Assembly (NCBI GenBank): GCA_963969395.1
Contig: OZ017799.1
Coordinates: forward strand, 7,070,501 to 7,134,500
Direction of reading: 5' to 3'
DNA: 64,000 bases
DNA from: Pseudoscleropodium purum
Taxonomy: Eukaryota > Streptophyta > Bryopsida > Hypnales > Brachytheciaceae
Shown: positions 23,576-35,300 of the stretch, one piece after another
How the letters are laid out: each line of letters opens with the position of its first letter
How positions within the stretch are numbered: position 1 is the first letter of the stretch
The notes under the pieces: model-generated
What the model was told of the DNA's origin: nothing
The model's database searches: none
What the model saw: the letters and a program-made list of their open reading frames with translations, nothing else
Position numbers and translations under genes: made by a program

Positions 23576-26500
23576 ATGGCGGGAGCAGCAGCTATGCGTG
23601 GGGCCCTTCGATCTCGCCATCTCCTCCAACGCGTCTGCTTCGCGGCTTGTGCCGATCCCTCCACTTCTTACGCCCTGGTACTCCTCAATTTTGGCTCTTT
23701 CCTTTGTTAATTTTTTCTCAAATGTAACTTCTCGATTCTTCGATGGCTCCCCTACGCACTTGAATCTCTCTTTTGTGGTTTTTACGGCCTTTCAAATGGC
23801 GATGCGGGACTAAGGGAACCACCCTTACATGCGACACTGAATGTAGTTCCTGTTAGACTAATTAAAATCTTTAGTGATTCTTGTTAGCAATTGCAAGGGG
23901 GTTCCAATGCGCTTTGTTTGGATGTCGTATGCGAAAGTACTTGTAGTGCACGATTTTAGGGTAGGTGTGTGTTGCAATTAGGTATCTCTACCTCAGTACA
24001 TGCCTGGAGAAGAAGAACTCGGTTGTGTGGAAGAGTCGATTTGGTGTTTTGGCTGTTTTTAAGTTTGGGATTCTGGCCATCTCTTGTTTCTCCTCATTTT
24101 CAGGGGGCTGTTGACATTCCTACACCAGCCTTGTTTGCCAAGAGCTCTGGTTTCGCTACGGAATCAAAGAAAGGTACGAATTCTTTATCTGCTTGTTACG
24201 ATTATTTTTAAACCCCATCTGCAAGCTTGTGAATCATGTGCAATTTATTGTCGTTGTTGATATGTCTCTAGCGAAGCCGTGAAAGTGTACACCCAAACCC
24301 CCTCATTGCATGAGCGCAATTCAGTAATAGCATCGGAATCCTAGGGACGAACGTTTTCAGTTCAAAAAATCCTCTTGTGTTAGCATTATCACACTAATGC
24401 CGCTGTTGAGGTTTTAGAATTTAGGGTTTTAGAGGCGAGGGCTTTACTCTATTGTCACATATCCATGTCACACCAGTCTCTCACACCACCTTGTTGTCCC
24501 AGAAATTGCTCTTCCTAAGGCAGCGGAATTCGACCGAATAAGATTGTGTTGTGAATGCTCTGAGAGGTTTAGGGTTTAAGGAGTCCTCATTGAATCCCTT
24601 AATGACCAAGATTTCGTGATTTTTGAATAACTAATATTGTGAAAAGCATTATTCAAGTGGGATTAAAGTTTATATCTCTAGAATCAGTGAAGAGCATTGC
24701 ATGCATTCGCGAATGACCTCACTACTTGAAATTGCTAAGAAATAATATGAGGTTCAAGTTGGGCTTCTTCGGTTAGTGTCCTTAGGGGTTAACTTTGAGT
24801 GCCATTGTGGGAAGTAGGCAGGCGAGTCAAGAAGACTACAGCCGAGGTCATCGACGCCGATAATCCCGATATAGACCAGGAGTATACGAAGCAGAAGATC
24901 ATTCAAGCTGCAATTGACCAGATTTCGAGGAAGCACGGAAAAGAGACGGTGATGTGGCTTGGGCGGGAGAGCCATAACCAAGTCGAAGTCGTGCCTACGG
25001 GCTCTTTGAATCTGGACATTGCTTTGGGTGTTGGCGGTCTACCTAAGGTGAGTGATCCTCCCCTTAAATGCATTTCTAGGTTATGTTCGGTTTTGTGCTA
25101 CGTCCGACGCTATGTATGCTAGAATATGCTCTTTCCGTCACTTTCAGCATGTAAACCAATGTGCTGTAGTGTGCTTTCATTGGGAGATCACTCAATAGTC
25201 AGAGCTCTTTTGGGAACTACCGGATCCGAACTCTCTTGGCATCAATTTTTTCTCCCGGAATGTCATATGATGATTTCTTACGCTATCATTTAATGTAGAA
25301 GGTTGTAGACCTTTACTGAAGACAGGGATAGTAGAAAGCCCCATTTCCATTCAAAGATGACTGGCCATAGGCATTTAGCCAAGCTCCACCCACTCGATTT
25401 GCTAATTGAGGGCCAACCAAGTGTATGAAAGACATGAGTTGTTGTTGGTAACCGGGGTCAGTTAATAGGAGATGAGGCGAGATCAGGTCCCTAGCGGGTT
25501 TTGTATCCTCCACTTTTTGTGGAATGGAATTCGACATTTGTTTCAGAGATTAGGCTTTTTGAGGTTGCTGAAAATACTCATATGACAGGGTCGGGTGGTA
25601 GAGATATTTGGTCAAGAAGCGTCAGGAAAGACGACGCTTGCGCTTCATGTGATTGCAGAGGCTCAAAAAATAGGAAAAGGTAAACCTTATTGCGATGTTC
25701 ATAGATTCAATGCAAAATTTTGTTGGATTAAGTTTGATGCTGTGCCAGTATCGCTCACATATGGTCCCAGCAGCTTCTAATGTTTCATATTTTCATAGGT
25801 TTCATACTGACAATGCATGGTAGCGCAGGACATTGTCTGTTTGTGGATGCGGAACATGCACTGGATATGCATTTTGCTGAAGGAATCGGTGTGAACACGA
25901 AAGATCTCTTGTTTGTTCAGCCAGATTTTGCTGAACAGGCTCTGGACACTGTTGATCACTTTGTACGCTCTACCGGGGTTGATGTTATCGTCGTTGACAG
26001 CGTAATGCCCGTTGTGTCCCTCCCAGTCAGATCTACGTTCGCTCGTCTATCGTTTTTGTAACGTCCTTTGATGTTAATTTGGCTTATAAGTTTATGACCG
26101 TGGACATAATTCTTGTTGTGGAAATCTGGGGTGGTAGCTCTAGATATGTGTGTCTAGAGAATGTTAGGAGAGGTATTGTATTAGGTTTCAACGAGCATGC
26201 GCCGTAGTTCGGCAAGGCCGTAACTGAGATACTTGGGGTTTGTGACAGGTTGCTGCACTTGTGCCAAAAGCTGAACTGGAAGGAGACATGGGCGAAACCC
26301 AGATGGCTCTGCAGGCACGACTGATGAGCAAAGCACTCCGCAGACTAACTCACTCCCTCAACTCCTCCCAATGTATGCTGATCTTTATAAACCAGGTATT
26401 AACGGAGGGGTGCAAAACTTGGCGCTTATACTAATGAATTCTTTGCAAGAAGGTGCTGTGTCAACATGCTCTGATATAAAAAAGGAGGGAATATGTTCAG

Positions 26501-27592
26501 CTTTTTATTTTATTCTATAAGGGACAAGAGTAGTAAAGAGGACCTGCCGTGCAGGCCTGCGTTCTCTAGGATATGGTTGGCAACAAAGTCCTATCTGGAG
26601 CATAGAGGAATCTAGTGTATTTACCAAAACCAAAGTTCAATGAGATCAACCCGTAGTTGACCCCTTTTTCGTTAAAAAGTTAATTAGACCCTAAGCGGGA
26701 TGGAATGCATTTACTGCTTCGGCTATATGAGAAGCCCTATTTGCTGTTTCCCGTAGGGTTTGTGACATGTGAGGGTCTTCAAAGAGCGCCTTGAAGTCGG
26801 TTTAGGGTGCTTAATTTGCAGGGTCTCGAAAGCATCAGCCATGGATTAGGCAACCCTATATTATGTTGGGTCTCCGGGTCCACTAAAGTTCGAACTAGCT
26901 ATATAAGACTTAACGGAATTGGTGGAAAATGTGGGTGCTAAACCTGTTGTTGTGATCGTTACTTTTTGTTACAGACACGTGCAAAGCTCAACACATATGG
27001 TGGTGGTGGACCTACGGCGGAAGTGACAGCTGGAGGAAATGCTCTCAAATTCTATGCATCCGTGCGCTTACAAGTCAGGAAAAAGGAACAGCTAAAACGG
27101 GGGGATGTGGTATTATTTCCTTTGCCATACCTCTCTAAGACGCTAAATCGCCCTTTTCTGACCTAAATTCTTGTCCTGACTAACATGGATAATTTTGTCT
27201 GTTATTTGATCCAGCCGTATGGCAGTGCGATCATCGTAAAGGTGGTGAAGAACAAAGTATCACCGCCGTTTAGGACTGCAGAATTTGATATCGAATATGG
27301 GAGAGGTATATCTCGTGAAGGTGAAATCCTCGATTTAGCTGTGAAGCATGGTTTTCTGGGACAGTCAGGCTCCTGGTTTTCCTATGCGGGCAAAAACTTT
27401 GCAAATGGCCGGGATGGTGCGAAGAAGTACTTACAGGAACATACAGACTTGGCTGACGTTCTGGTGAGAGCCATCAAAGACAAGGCGCTCATCAAATCTC
27501 GTCCTTTTGAGAATTTGGACAGCGAAGGAGTTTTTCAAGAAGAAGATGACGCCTTAGAAATCGACACTGAGAATTTGGCAGGAACAGGGTGA
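23576..27592 (+). CDS. RECA: Organellar RecA recombinase (RECA family)
   Basis: A bacterial-type RecA: an ATP-dependent strand-exchange protein for recombination and repair of organelle DNA. Eight exons keep phase: 23576-23677, 24104-24173, 24818-25047, 25589-25679, 25829-26001, 26249-26395, 26975-27109, 27215-27592 (441 codons plus stop). Residues 1 to about 60 are rich in Ala, Arg and Ser ([20 protein letters not shown]), as in a mitochondrial or plastid presequence; mitochondrion is my preference. The core starts near residue 80 ([20 protein letters not shown]). Walker A is GQEASGKTT (142-150; bacteria usually have Pro at the second place), and Walker B is VIVVDS ending at Asp221-Ser222. 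Exon 7 has the DNA-binding loop 2 region and exon 8 the KVVKNKV and C-terminal domain, with an acidic tail. An in-frame ATG at 23354 exists, but 23576 gives the better presequence. Confidence 0.93.
25165..25510. repeat. Dispersed repeat R1 in RecA intron 3
   Basis: Second copy of the repeat described at 18934-19245, about 346 bp. It ends with 'ggggtcagttaataggagat', 'gatcaggtccc' and 'gtatcctc'. Orientation is the same as in the PUR7 intron. Confidence 0.65.
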
Positions 27593-28221
27593 TCGAGGAG
27601 CCAACAGATTAAGGGTCTTCAGACCTGGAGATCCCTGTTCAGCAATTTGTTACCAAATTGAGCACAATCGAATTCTTCTTTCTCCGAAGTAACAGCCCCC
27701 AGTAGAGTTTTGGAGCTGGATTTTGAACTTGCCTTCTTCTGTGGATTCGCTCTGACAGCCCCTGCTGTCATCAGGCAGCTAAGTCAAACGTGCCTACCAT
27801 TGAACAGCTAGCAATGGGTTTGATGTTCAGAGTTCAGAGGCCTGGTTTACCTCATCGTAACTTATTCCCTTCACAAGTTTGCAACCTCTTCTACCTGGCG
27901 ATCGTCATCTGCAGGAGGCTTTAATTTGGTGCCACATTGCCACTTGGTTGAGCAGCATCGAAATGTGGTGGAATCTCTGAAGGAGGAACATGTGACCAAG
28001 CTTTTGCGGCGACGATCCGTCTTGGTTCTCGTCCTTTTGTGTATAGATTCAGAGGTCAGTGTACGATGTTAGTCTTTTCCAGTGCAGTTTCATGTGCTTC
28101 GGTAATGTGTCCTGGGCTCAGTCACGCACCATCTGAGGATTTGCAATCTGGAAGTGTTCATATGTGTCCAGATCTAAAGCAGAAGGCGGAGGATACAATA
28201 TGCATCACTTCTTGATTCTAT
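27593..28221 (+). other. RecA 3' flank, probably untranslated region
   Basis: Moderate GC compared with the AT-rich DNA that follows, with no ORF. It probably contains the RecA 3' untranslated region. No clear poly(A) signal can be singled out. Confidence 0.45.
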
Positions 28222-28508
28222 GTAGGAGTGTGCTTTCATTGGAAGATCGCTACAGAGATCACTGGAGAGATCACTCGGGGTACTTCAAGAGCTAAACTCT
28301 CATTGAGATCTAAATTTTTTCAACTGGGTATGAATTTCTTATGTAATTGCAATGTGGGATGTCGAAACACTATCATAATATAAGTGGCAGTAGACATTTA
28401 GCATTTCCATTCAAAGATGAGTTGTGTAGACATTTATCAAACATGCCAATAAGTGGAACCCAATACCAATACCACTTGCCACTAACTAATTAGTGAAACA
28501 AGTGTCTA
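28222..28508. repeat. Dispersed repeat R1, third copy (3' truncated)
   Basis: Begins 'gtaggagtgtgctttcattg' as in the copy at 25165 and contains 'catttccattcaaagatgag' and 'acatttagc'. The end diverges, lacking the 'ggggtcag' part. Confidence 0.6.
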
Positions 28509-31347
28509 AGGGTATGTTTGTGCTTGGTATTAGGGGTGATGTTTGCAATGTGAATCCAATCCAAAAGTAGGTCAAAATTCATTTCTAATACCCTCAACAA
28601 CCACTTTCAACAATAAGTGAGAATATACCTTTAAACATAGATGAGCAAATATAGGTGAAATTTTTTAGTATCTTTTGTTTGTTAATTGGTTTTAGGTTCA
28701 TATCTTCAGTTTATTGTACCATTCTCCTAATAATGATATTTAGTGTCTTATGACATTTAGTGTTATCCTATAATGACTCATTCTATATCAGGAGTTGACA
28801 AACAAGGTAGAAGCATCTAATTGCTACACATTCCTTTCTCCAACATTTGAAAAATGGCCTTCAATGAATGCTTCCATGATTAAAAACCACCACCACTTTT
28901 CAAAAGCAACCGATGAATATTATGACATTTGTACATCAAGGTTGTTCATTCAAGGTAAAGGTAGTGTTATGTATAGGATACCTAATGTTTATAACTTTTA
29001 AGACTTGTAAAATATTGTTTGAACATCAAAAATTTATCAAACTAATTGGATTGTATTTTTCTCGAGTTTGCTAATAATCTCATCATTTTTTTAACTCATT
29101 CAACTTTTGAATTAGTGGATTGAGAAAGAATGTTGCTTTTAGGTGTTTCTATTTTAGTATTTAGGTTTACATCTTTTACCTATTGATCTACTACTCTAGT
29201 AATGATATTAAGTATTACTTACCTTATTACTTTATTTACTTTGATTTTCATGTAATTGACAAATAGTAATCACATTGATGTTTAATGTTGGTAAAGCTAG
29301 TGATATACTTAACATTTAGTGTTCTACATGACTTTATGGACACTACCAAAAATTACTCTAGTTGACAAATAATATTCATGTTGATATTTAGTGCTTTTAG
29401 TAACAATAAAAGCAAGAGTCTATAATTAGTAATGCAAACACTAAAGATCATTAATAGTGCAATGTGTACTGTGATTTTGAAATATTTTAGCACCAAGAAT
29501 ATTTTGCAACATTTATTCTTTAGGATTTCATCAAATCATCAAATTATTACTCTTCTAATATTTCAGAAGGAAATTTTTGCAAACCTAATTTTATAACTAA
29601 AAAATTTGTGGCTCAAAATTTTTTTAATAACTAATATTCCATATTCCTCACAATCATAAATTTACAATTATAATCATTTACACAAAGCCATGGATTTTTG
29701 CAAATGTCTTGATCAAAATTATTTTATATCCTAAAAAAATCATAATAATTTGATATTTCCTTCAAAAAGTGTATGTATTACATTTACCAAGTAAATTTTA
29801 TTTGTTACTTTAAGAATTAACAACAATTAAAATTTACTATCAAATTAATAAAGATTATTTCACATTGATACATAATACATGGCTACATAAGAAAGAAACA
29901 CTCAAAATGCTCAATAAAGTTGTTTGTATAGCTTGAATGTAAGTAATGAAAATTATCCTTGAAAAATTGAAATTCCTTCCATATTTACACAATTGCACAA
30001 TTCTTTTGCATTATATTATTGCATTGCACATTATCATATAATGCAATAAACTACATCTTTTGATCACATTGTCATTGTGACAAACTAGCAAATTGAGCTT
30101 AGAACAAAATAATTTGAATTTACTTCCTACCCTTATCCCCTAGCTCAATTCAAATTGATTGATATTAAATAATTTCAGTAATCCCCCTCCATCCATCCCC
30201 TCTCCCATTTATAATTTTCAAGTGGTCTTTGTGTACTATTCAATATGGGATATACTAAGTATATTTCAAGTGTATAGCCATATTTCAATACATATCCGTA
30301 TCAAAATATCAAATTTGTAGCTTTGTATTGTAATTGTATTTGTATTCAAGTACATAGCCATAGCCATATTTCAGTTATCAATATGTATTTGTACATCAAG
30401 ATTTTTGGATTCTATGGCATTAGAGGGAAGGGAGATTTTTTTCTAATTACAAACCAACGACTCTCATTTTTTTCTAAGGGAAGGTGGGTTAACTAATTGC
30501 ACATGTGTATTATGTCACTTTTTGCCTAATTATCATTCTATGCATGCACTAGTGGAAAGTGCATCAATTAAAATGTTTTATATACTTACAACAAATGCCT
30601 TTTATAGCAAACTAGAATAATTAGATATTTAAAAAAAAAATTCAATATGATGCAGTGCAACTACAACATCTAAATTTATATAATTTCTGATCAAGTATCA
30701 AGATCTAATCAAATTTATTAGAAAAAAAGTATTCATACAAGAATTTTTCTTCAAACTACCTTAGTAAGTGAAATTAGATTTCCTTTTGGAATGTTTAATA
30801 AGAATTTTACAAAAAAGAAATTTTATTAAGTAAATCATCACTATTTAAAATAAGACTCAATATATTACAAATATTAAAATCTACTCCCAAATCACCAAAA
30901 AATTGTAAAAACTTCAGCAGTATAAAAAAGAAATATCAAATATTTTCAAAACAATAACAAGAAATTCGGAATAAATAATAAAAATTGAAACTATTTACAA
31001 GCATATTTCAGTAAGGAAGACTTCACTCAATAACATTTCCTAATTCATAATATTCTACCCAAAAAATACGACAAATAAGTCCCATTCCACTTAACGAAGC
31101 ATTTCAAAAATATCAATAGTACTAAAAATATATTTTATTAATAAATTTAATTAAACTCAAAAATGAAAAGAAAAAAGTTTCAAAATTAATCATAAAGAAT
31201 ATTACATAAGTGCATTACATAACATCAACATCTGCAAAATTGGTCCAAAAATAAATTCCTCAATCAGCTATGAAAATTCTTCATTTGTATAGATACCTAT
31301 GAAAGTCATTAAAAACCAAGAGGTCCAAATGACGTCTCATCACCTCG
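28509..31347. other. AT-rich intergenic DNA
   Basis: No supported gene. Local repetition includes 'acatttagtgtt' words near 28740-29420 and a run of 'agccatatttca', 'gtatttgtat' words near 30260-30400. Composition changes abruptly to GC-rich at about 31330, where the inverted-repeat arm begins. Confidence 0.5.
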
Positions 31348-31348
31348 T

Positions 31349-32386
31349 GAAATCGTGGCTACGGACAGGATGAACGTAGCCGACGAACGAACGAAAACCG
31401 CACCCCCGCGCGTTTTTCCATCCAATCGAACGTCGTTGGCTGCGCCACGTCTGGATGAACGACTGAGGCAGTTTAACGAACGTCCGTCGGGGTTCCGTCC
31501 GTCCGGTCGTCGGGTTTCCATCCAAGTCGTCGTCTCTCTCGTCTGGAGTGGGCCGGCTGGTCGCCCCAGAAGCTATTGCAGCTTTTGCTGAAGCTCGCGA
31601 ATCGGGTTGCAAATCCTTCTGGTTTCTTTCCTCTAAGTTCGTACTACTGTTGGCCCCTGAAGGTTATCCGCCTGTTGATTTAGGATTGCAGACCGGGAAG
31701 CGAGGCAGGGCTGCTAAGTGCTAACGAGAATGGACTCGGTCTTGAGCCTCTGAGCAGAGAATAGCCTAGGTTCTCGCCACCTTGTGCGCGTCAGGGTCGG
31801 GGAAGGAGCGGCGCAGTTTCGGCGGACCTTCTCGAGAACCTGCGGCAGGGGATCTTGTTGGAATATTTTTCTATTGGAGGACCTGCCCTAGCTCTTTCGG
31901 GGGATGGGTGGGTACAGTAGTTAAGTGAAGCGAGGAGTGAGGGTGTGAATTTTCAGAACGGTGTGCCAGTCAGGGATCCAGCTTCGAGGCTCCGGAGCCT
32001 TTTGCGACTGATGAGACAGCCTCTGCGACTGGCCCGACCACGCCACTTGCTGTTGTCCATCTGATATCCGGACGGAGTTCGGAGAACCCAAGACCCTAGG
32101 AGGAACTTCGTGGTGGCTGTCGTCTGGCGATCCGAAGGATAGAATCTCAGTGAGGAAGCTTCCTGTCGACCTTTCGAAGGATCGCTGCAGTTTCAGGGAC
32201 AGTTTGAAGGTCTGATACCAGTGGAGTGAGTTCTGTTAGTGTGAGAAACAGGAATTGGTGAGGGTTAGAATCGGGGTGCGGCTCAACGTTACGCAGGGAA
32301 TTCTCCAGATTTGGAGAGCCAAGCCCGGCGTCGGAGAGTTCCGGACCGTCAACCTGGCTTATCCTGCAGTGAGCTCAACGGCCCGA
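31349..32386 (+). promoter_or_regulatory. CBP60 copy 1 promoter and 5' leader region
   Basis: GC-rich, about 1 kb between the arm edge and the CBP60 start codon, with only short shadow ORFs. It very likely holds the promoter and 5' untranslated region, possibly with a leader intron. The transcript start cannot be fixed from sequence. The same block lies upstream of copy 2 (49410-50447). Confidence 0.5.
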
Positions 32387-35300
32387 ATGAGTATGTCGAG
32401 AGAGAAACGAGCGCTGGACCGAGATGCATCCAAAGACGGGATGCCGGATGAGAAGCGTCCGCGGCCTCAGCTTGCCAGGTGCGTGCGTCCGTGTTTCGGT
32501 CCTTGCGTGTTTGGCATCCAATTGTGCCTGTGTGTGGATTTTGGTGAATTCACACTGCTGTTGTGACTGTTGTGCGCAGTGTTATTGTGGAGGCCGTGAA
32601 AATGGACAGCCTGCAGAAACTTTGCTCCACTCTTGAGCCTCTTCTTCGTCGAGTGGTGAGCGCTCTATCCATCCATTGTGAAATAGTCAGGGAAGGAGTC
32701 AATGTCTCTCTGTTTCAGCTTCGGTAATAGGTTTGCCTAAGAATTTCACCTCTGTGTGCAAGTATTTGGAACCCGTGTAAGCTCTTTATGTTGAAACCCG
32801 GCTCTCCTGGAGTGTGCTTCGTGAACTGGTGAGCGGCTCCGGAGAGTGCTGCTGGCATGAATTTCGATACCCGCTGCGTGTGAATGAACTACTTTTTAAA
32901 GATGTTGATAGATCTGTTTGTCAAGTCAAGAATCCACTTCAAGTGTAGGCATGGCTGTTCTGTGGTCATTCTGAGTCTCTCTACAATTTTGGTAGTGCGG
33001 CATTCTCGAGATTTCGAATTACTTTGTGCATTTTGAACCCGGATTTGAGCTTCCTCTCTAGCGAGACACTGCAGCTGAAGGGAACTGTTTGTAAATTTGT
33101 AAGTTCAGTCCCAAAAATTTCATAAACGGTTGAATGTTCCAATAATGCAGGTCGGAGAGGAGGTCGAGCGTGCACTTGCTAAGTTCGCTCCTCCGAAAGT
33201 GGGAGTGAGGTATGCTACTGGATTTGTCGTGTTGATCTTTCATAGCTGTATCCCAAACCTTTCGGTGCTCAACTTTTTCAGTGAATTGAATTGATATATG
33301 CCGGACAGGTTTTGAATTTCATTGCAAACGGAGACGTTTGGTGATTTCTTCAATTGTGTTCTCTTCTCCAGGTCCTCCCCGAAAAGGATCCAAGGTCCAG
33401 ACCAACAAAATCTGCGTCTCCAATTCAGGAATAAGTTGGCGCTTCCTCTGTTCACCGGAAGCAAAGTGGAGGGGGAGCAGGGCTCCGCCATTCATGTGGT
33501 GTTACAGCATGCGGGCACCGGCCAAGTTGTGACCACGGGACCCGAAGCCTCCGCCAAGCTGGACATTGTGGTGTTAGAAGGCGATTTCACAGCCGAGGAC
33601 GAGGATAATTGGAGTCAGGAGGAATTCGAAAACTTTGAGGTCCGTGAGCGAGACGGGAAGAGACCTCTTCTGACCGGAGATCTTAGTGTGGTACTGAAGG
33701 ACGGTGTGGGCACCTTGGGCGAGTTGACGTTCACAGATAACTCGAGTTGGATCCGCAGTCGCAAGTTCCGTCTGGGCGTGAAGATTTCGTCCGGTTTTTG
33801 TGAGGGCATGAGAATTCGGGAAGCCAAGACGGAGGCCTTCACTGTGAAGGATCATCGTGGAGAACGTATGGTTTCCATTTCTTGTGTACTTAGAGTAGCT
33901 CTCCTCCTTTGTGCGTCCGTATCGTTTTCATCACACGGTGATTGACCCTGGGATTGGTCATGTCTTGATTGAAAGAAATGCTCCATGTTTTGTGATGAAG
34001 TTATCTGCAAGAGTGAGGAGATTGTGATTGTTTCCGGTGAATGTGTCTGAGTTGGTTCTTCCTGTGTTTCTGATCGTCCCTGTCGTTGCTGTGTCCAGTT
34101 TACAAGAAGCACTATCCTCCTGCCTTGATCGATGAGGTTTGGCGCCTGGACAAGATAGGGAAAGATGGAGCTTTCCACAAGCGTCTCAATAGTGCTCATA
34201 TAATGACAGTGGAGGATTTTCTGCGGTTGGTGGTCATGGATCCTCAAAGGCTCCGTAATGTAAGTTTGACTTCGCGACTCTCGTGAACTGTATTATCATG
34301 GTCTCCGTCCTTTTGGTTCCTGGACAGTGAATTTCACTGAACCACTGCGGTGCTGTTCTGCTTTTGGGAAGACGTCCGATCCGGTCTGAGACGCTTTTTG
34401 TGGGTTTTTTTCCGTTCAGATCTTGGGAAATGGAATGTCCAACAAGATGTGGGAGGGCACCGTGGAGCACGCCAAGACTTGCGTTTTGAGTGGGAAGTTG
34501 CATGTGTACTACGCCGACGAGAAGCAAAATATTGGCGTCATCTTCAACAACATATTCCAGCTGATGGGTCTGATCGCTGATGGATCGTATATGTCAGTGG
34601 ATTCCCTCTCTGACAGCGAGAAGGTTCGTCGGAAACTCATCCAGCGTTGACATCTGGTGTTTGCGCATTTTTAGCACACTTTCACGTGGATACACTAATT
34701 TTCCTCGGCACTTGTTAGTTCCTCCTTTCTCCAGAAGTTTTCTTTTTTCGGAGGGGTTCCCATTGAATTCCTGTTGTGAAGTCTATGTGTTGCTGAAGCA
34801 GTGTATCTGACTTGGTGCATGCAGGTGTATGTGGACAAGCTTGTAAAAGTGGCCTATGAGAATTGGGAGAATGTGGTGGAGTACGACGGGGAGGCCTTGA
34901 TCGGGGTGAAGACGTATCAAGCCAAAGGGTTCGATACCCGAACCGAGGATCCGCTGGGAGGGGGTCGCAATATGTCCAATATTCACTCGCAAGGTCCGAG
35001 TCTGAACCATCAGCAGGCATACAGACATGCCAATTACTTTTAGAGGGAGGGGGTACTCTCAATGTCGATTGCGTGAGTTTCGCTTGCACAGAAAGAAAAG
35101 GATGTGTATGCTGGGAGAGTAAGGAAAACGGAGCCAGCTGTGTGAGTTTCCAACTTCCCGTCCCTGAGGGGCTACCATGACGGAGTGGTGTTTTCCCTGC
35201 GAGCCAGCCCACGGCCCACAGGGGTTTATGAATCCTGTTGAGAGCTTTCAGGTATAGCCTGGCCAATGTTGTACATGCACATTTAGTCACTGGCAGGAGA

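Noticed and set aside
23576..27592. Bacterial contamination as the source of the RecA gene
   Set aside because: The gene is split by seven GT-AG introns and has an organelle-type presequence, so it is a plant nuclear gene.
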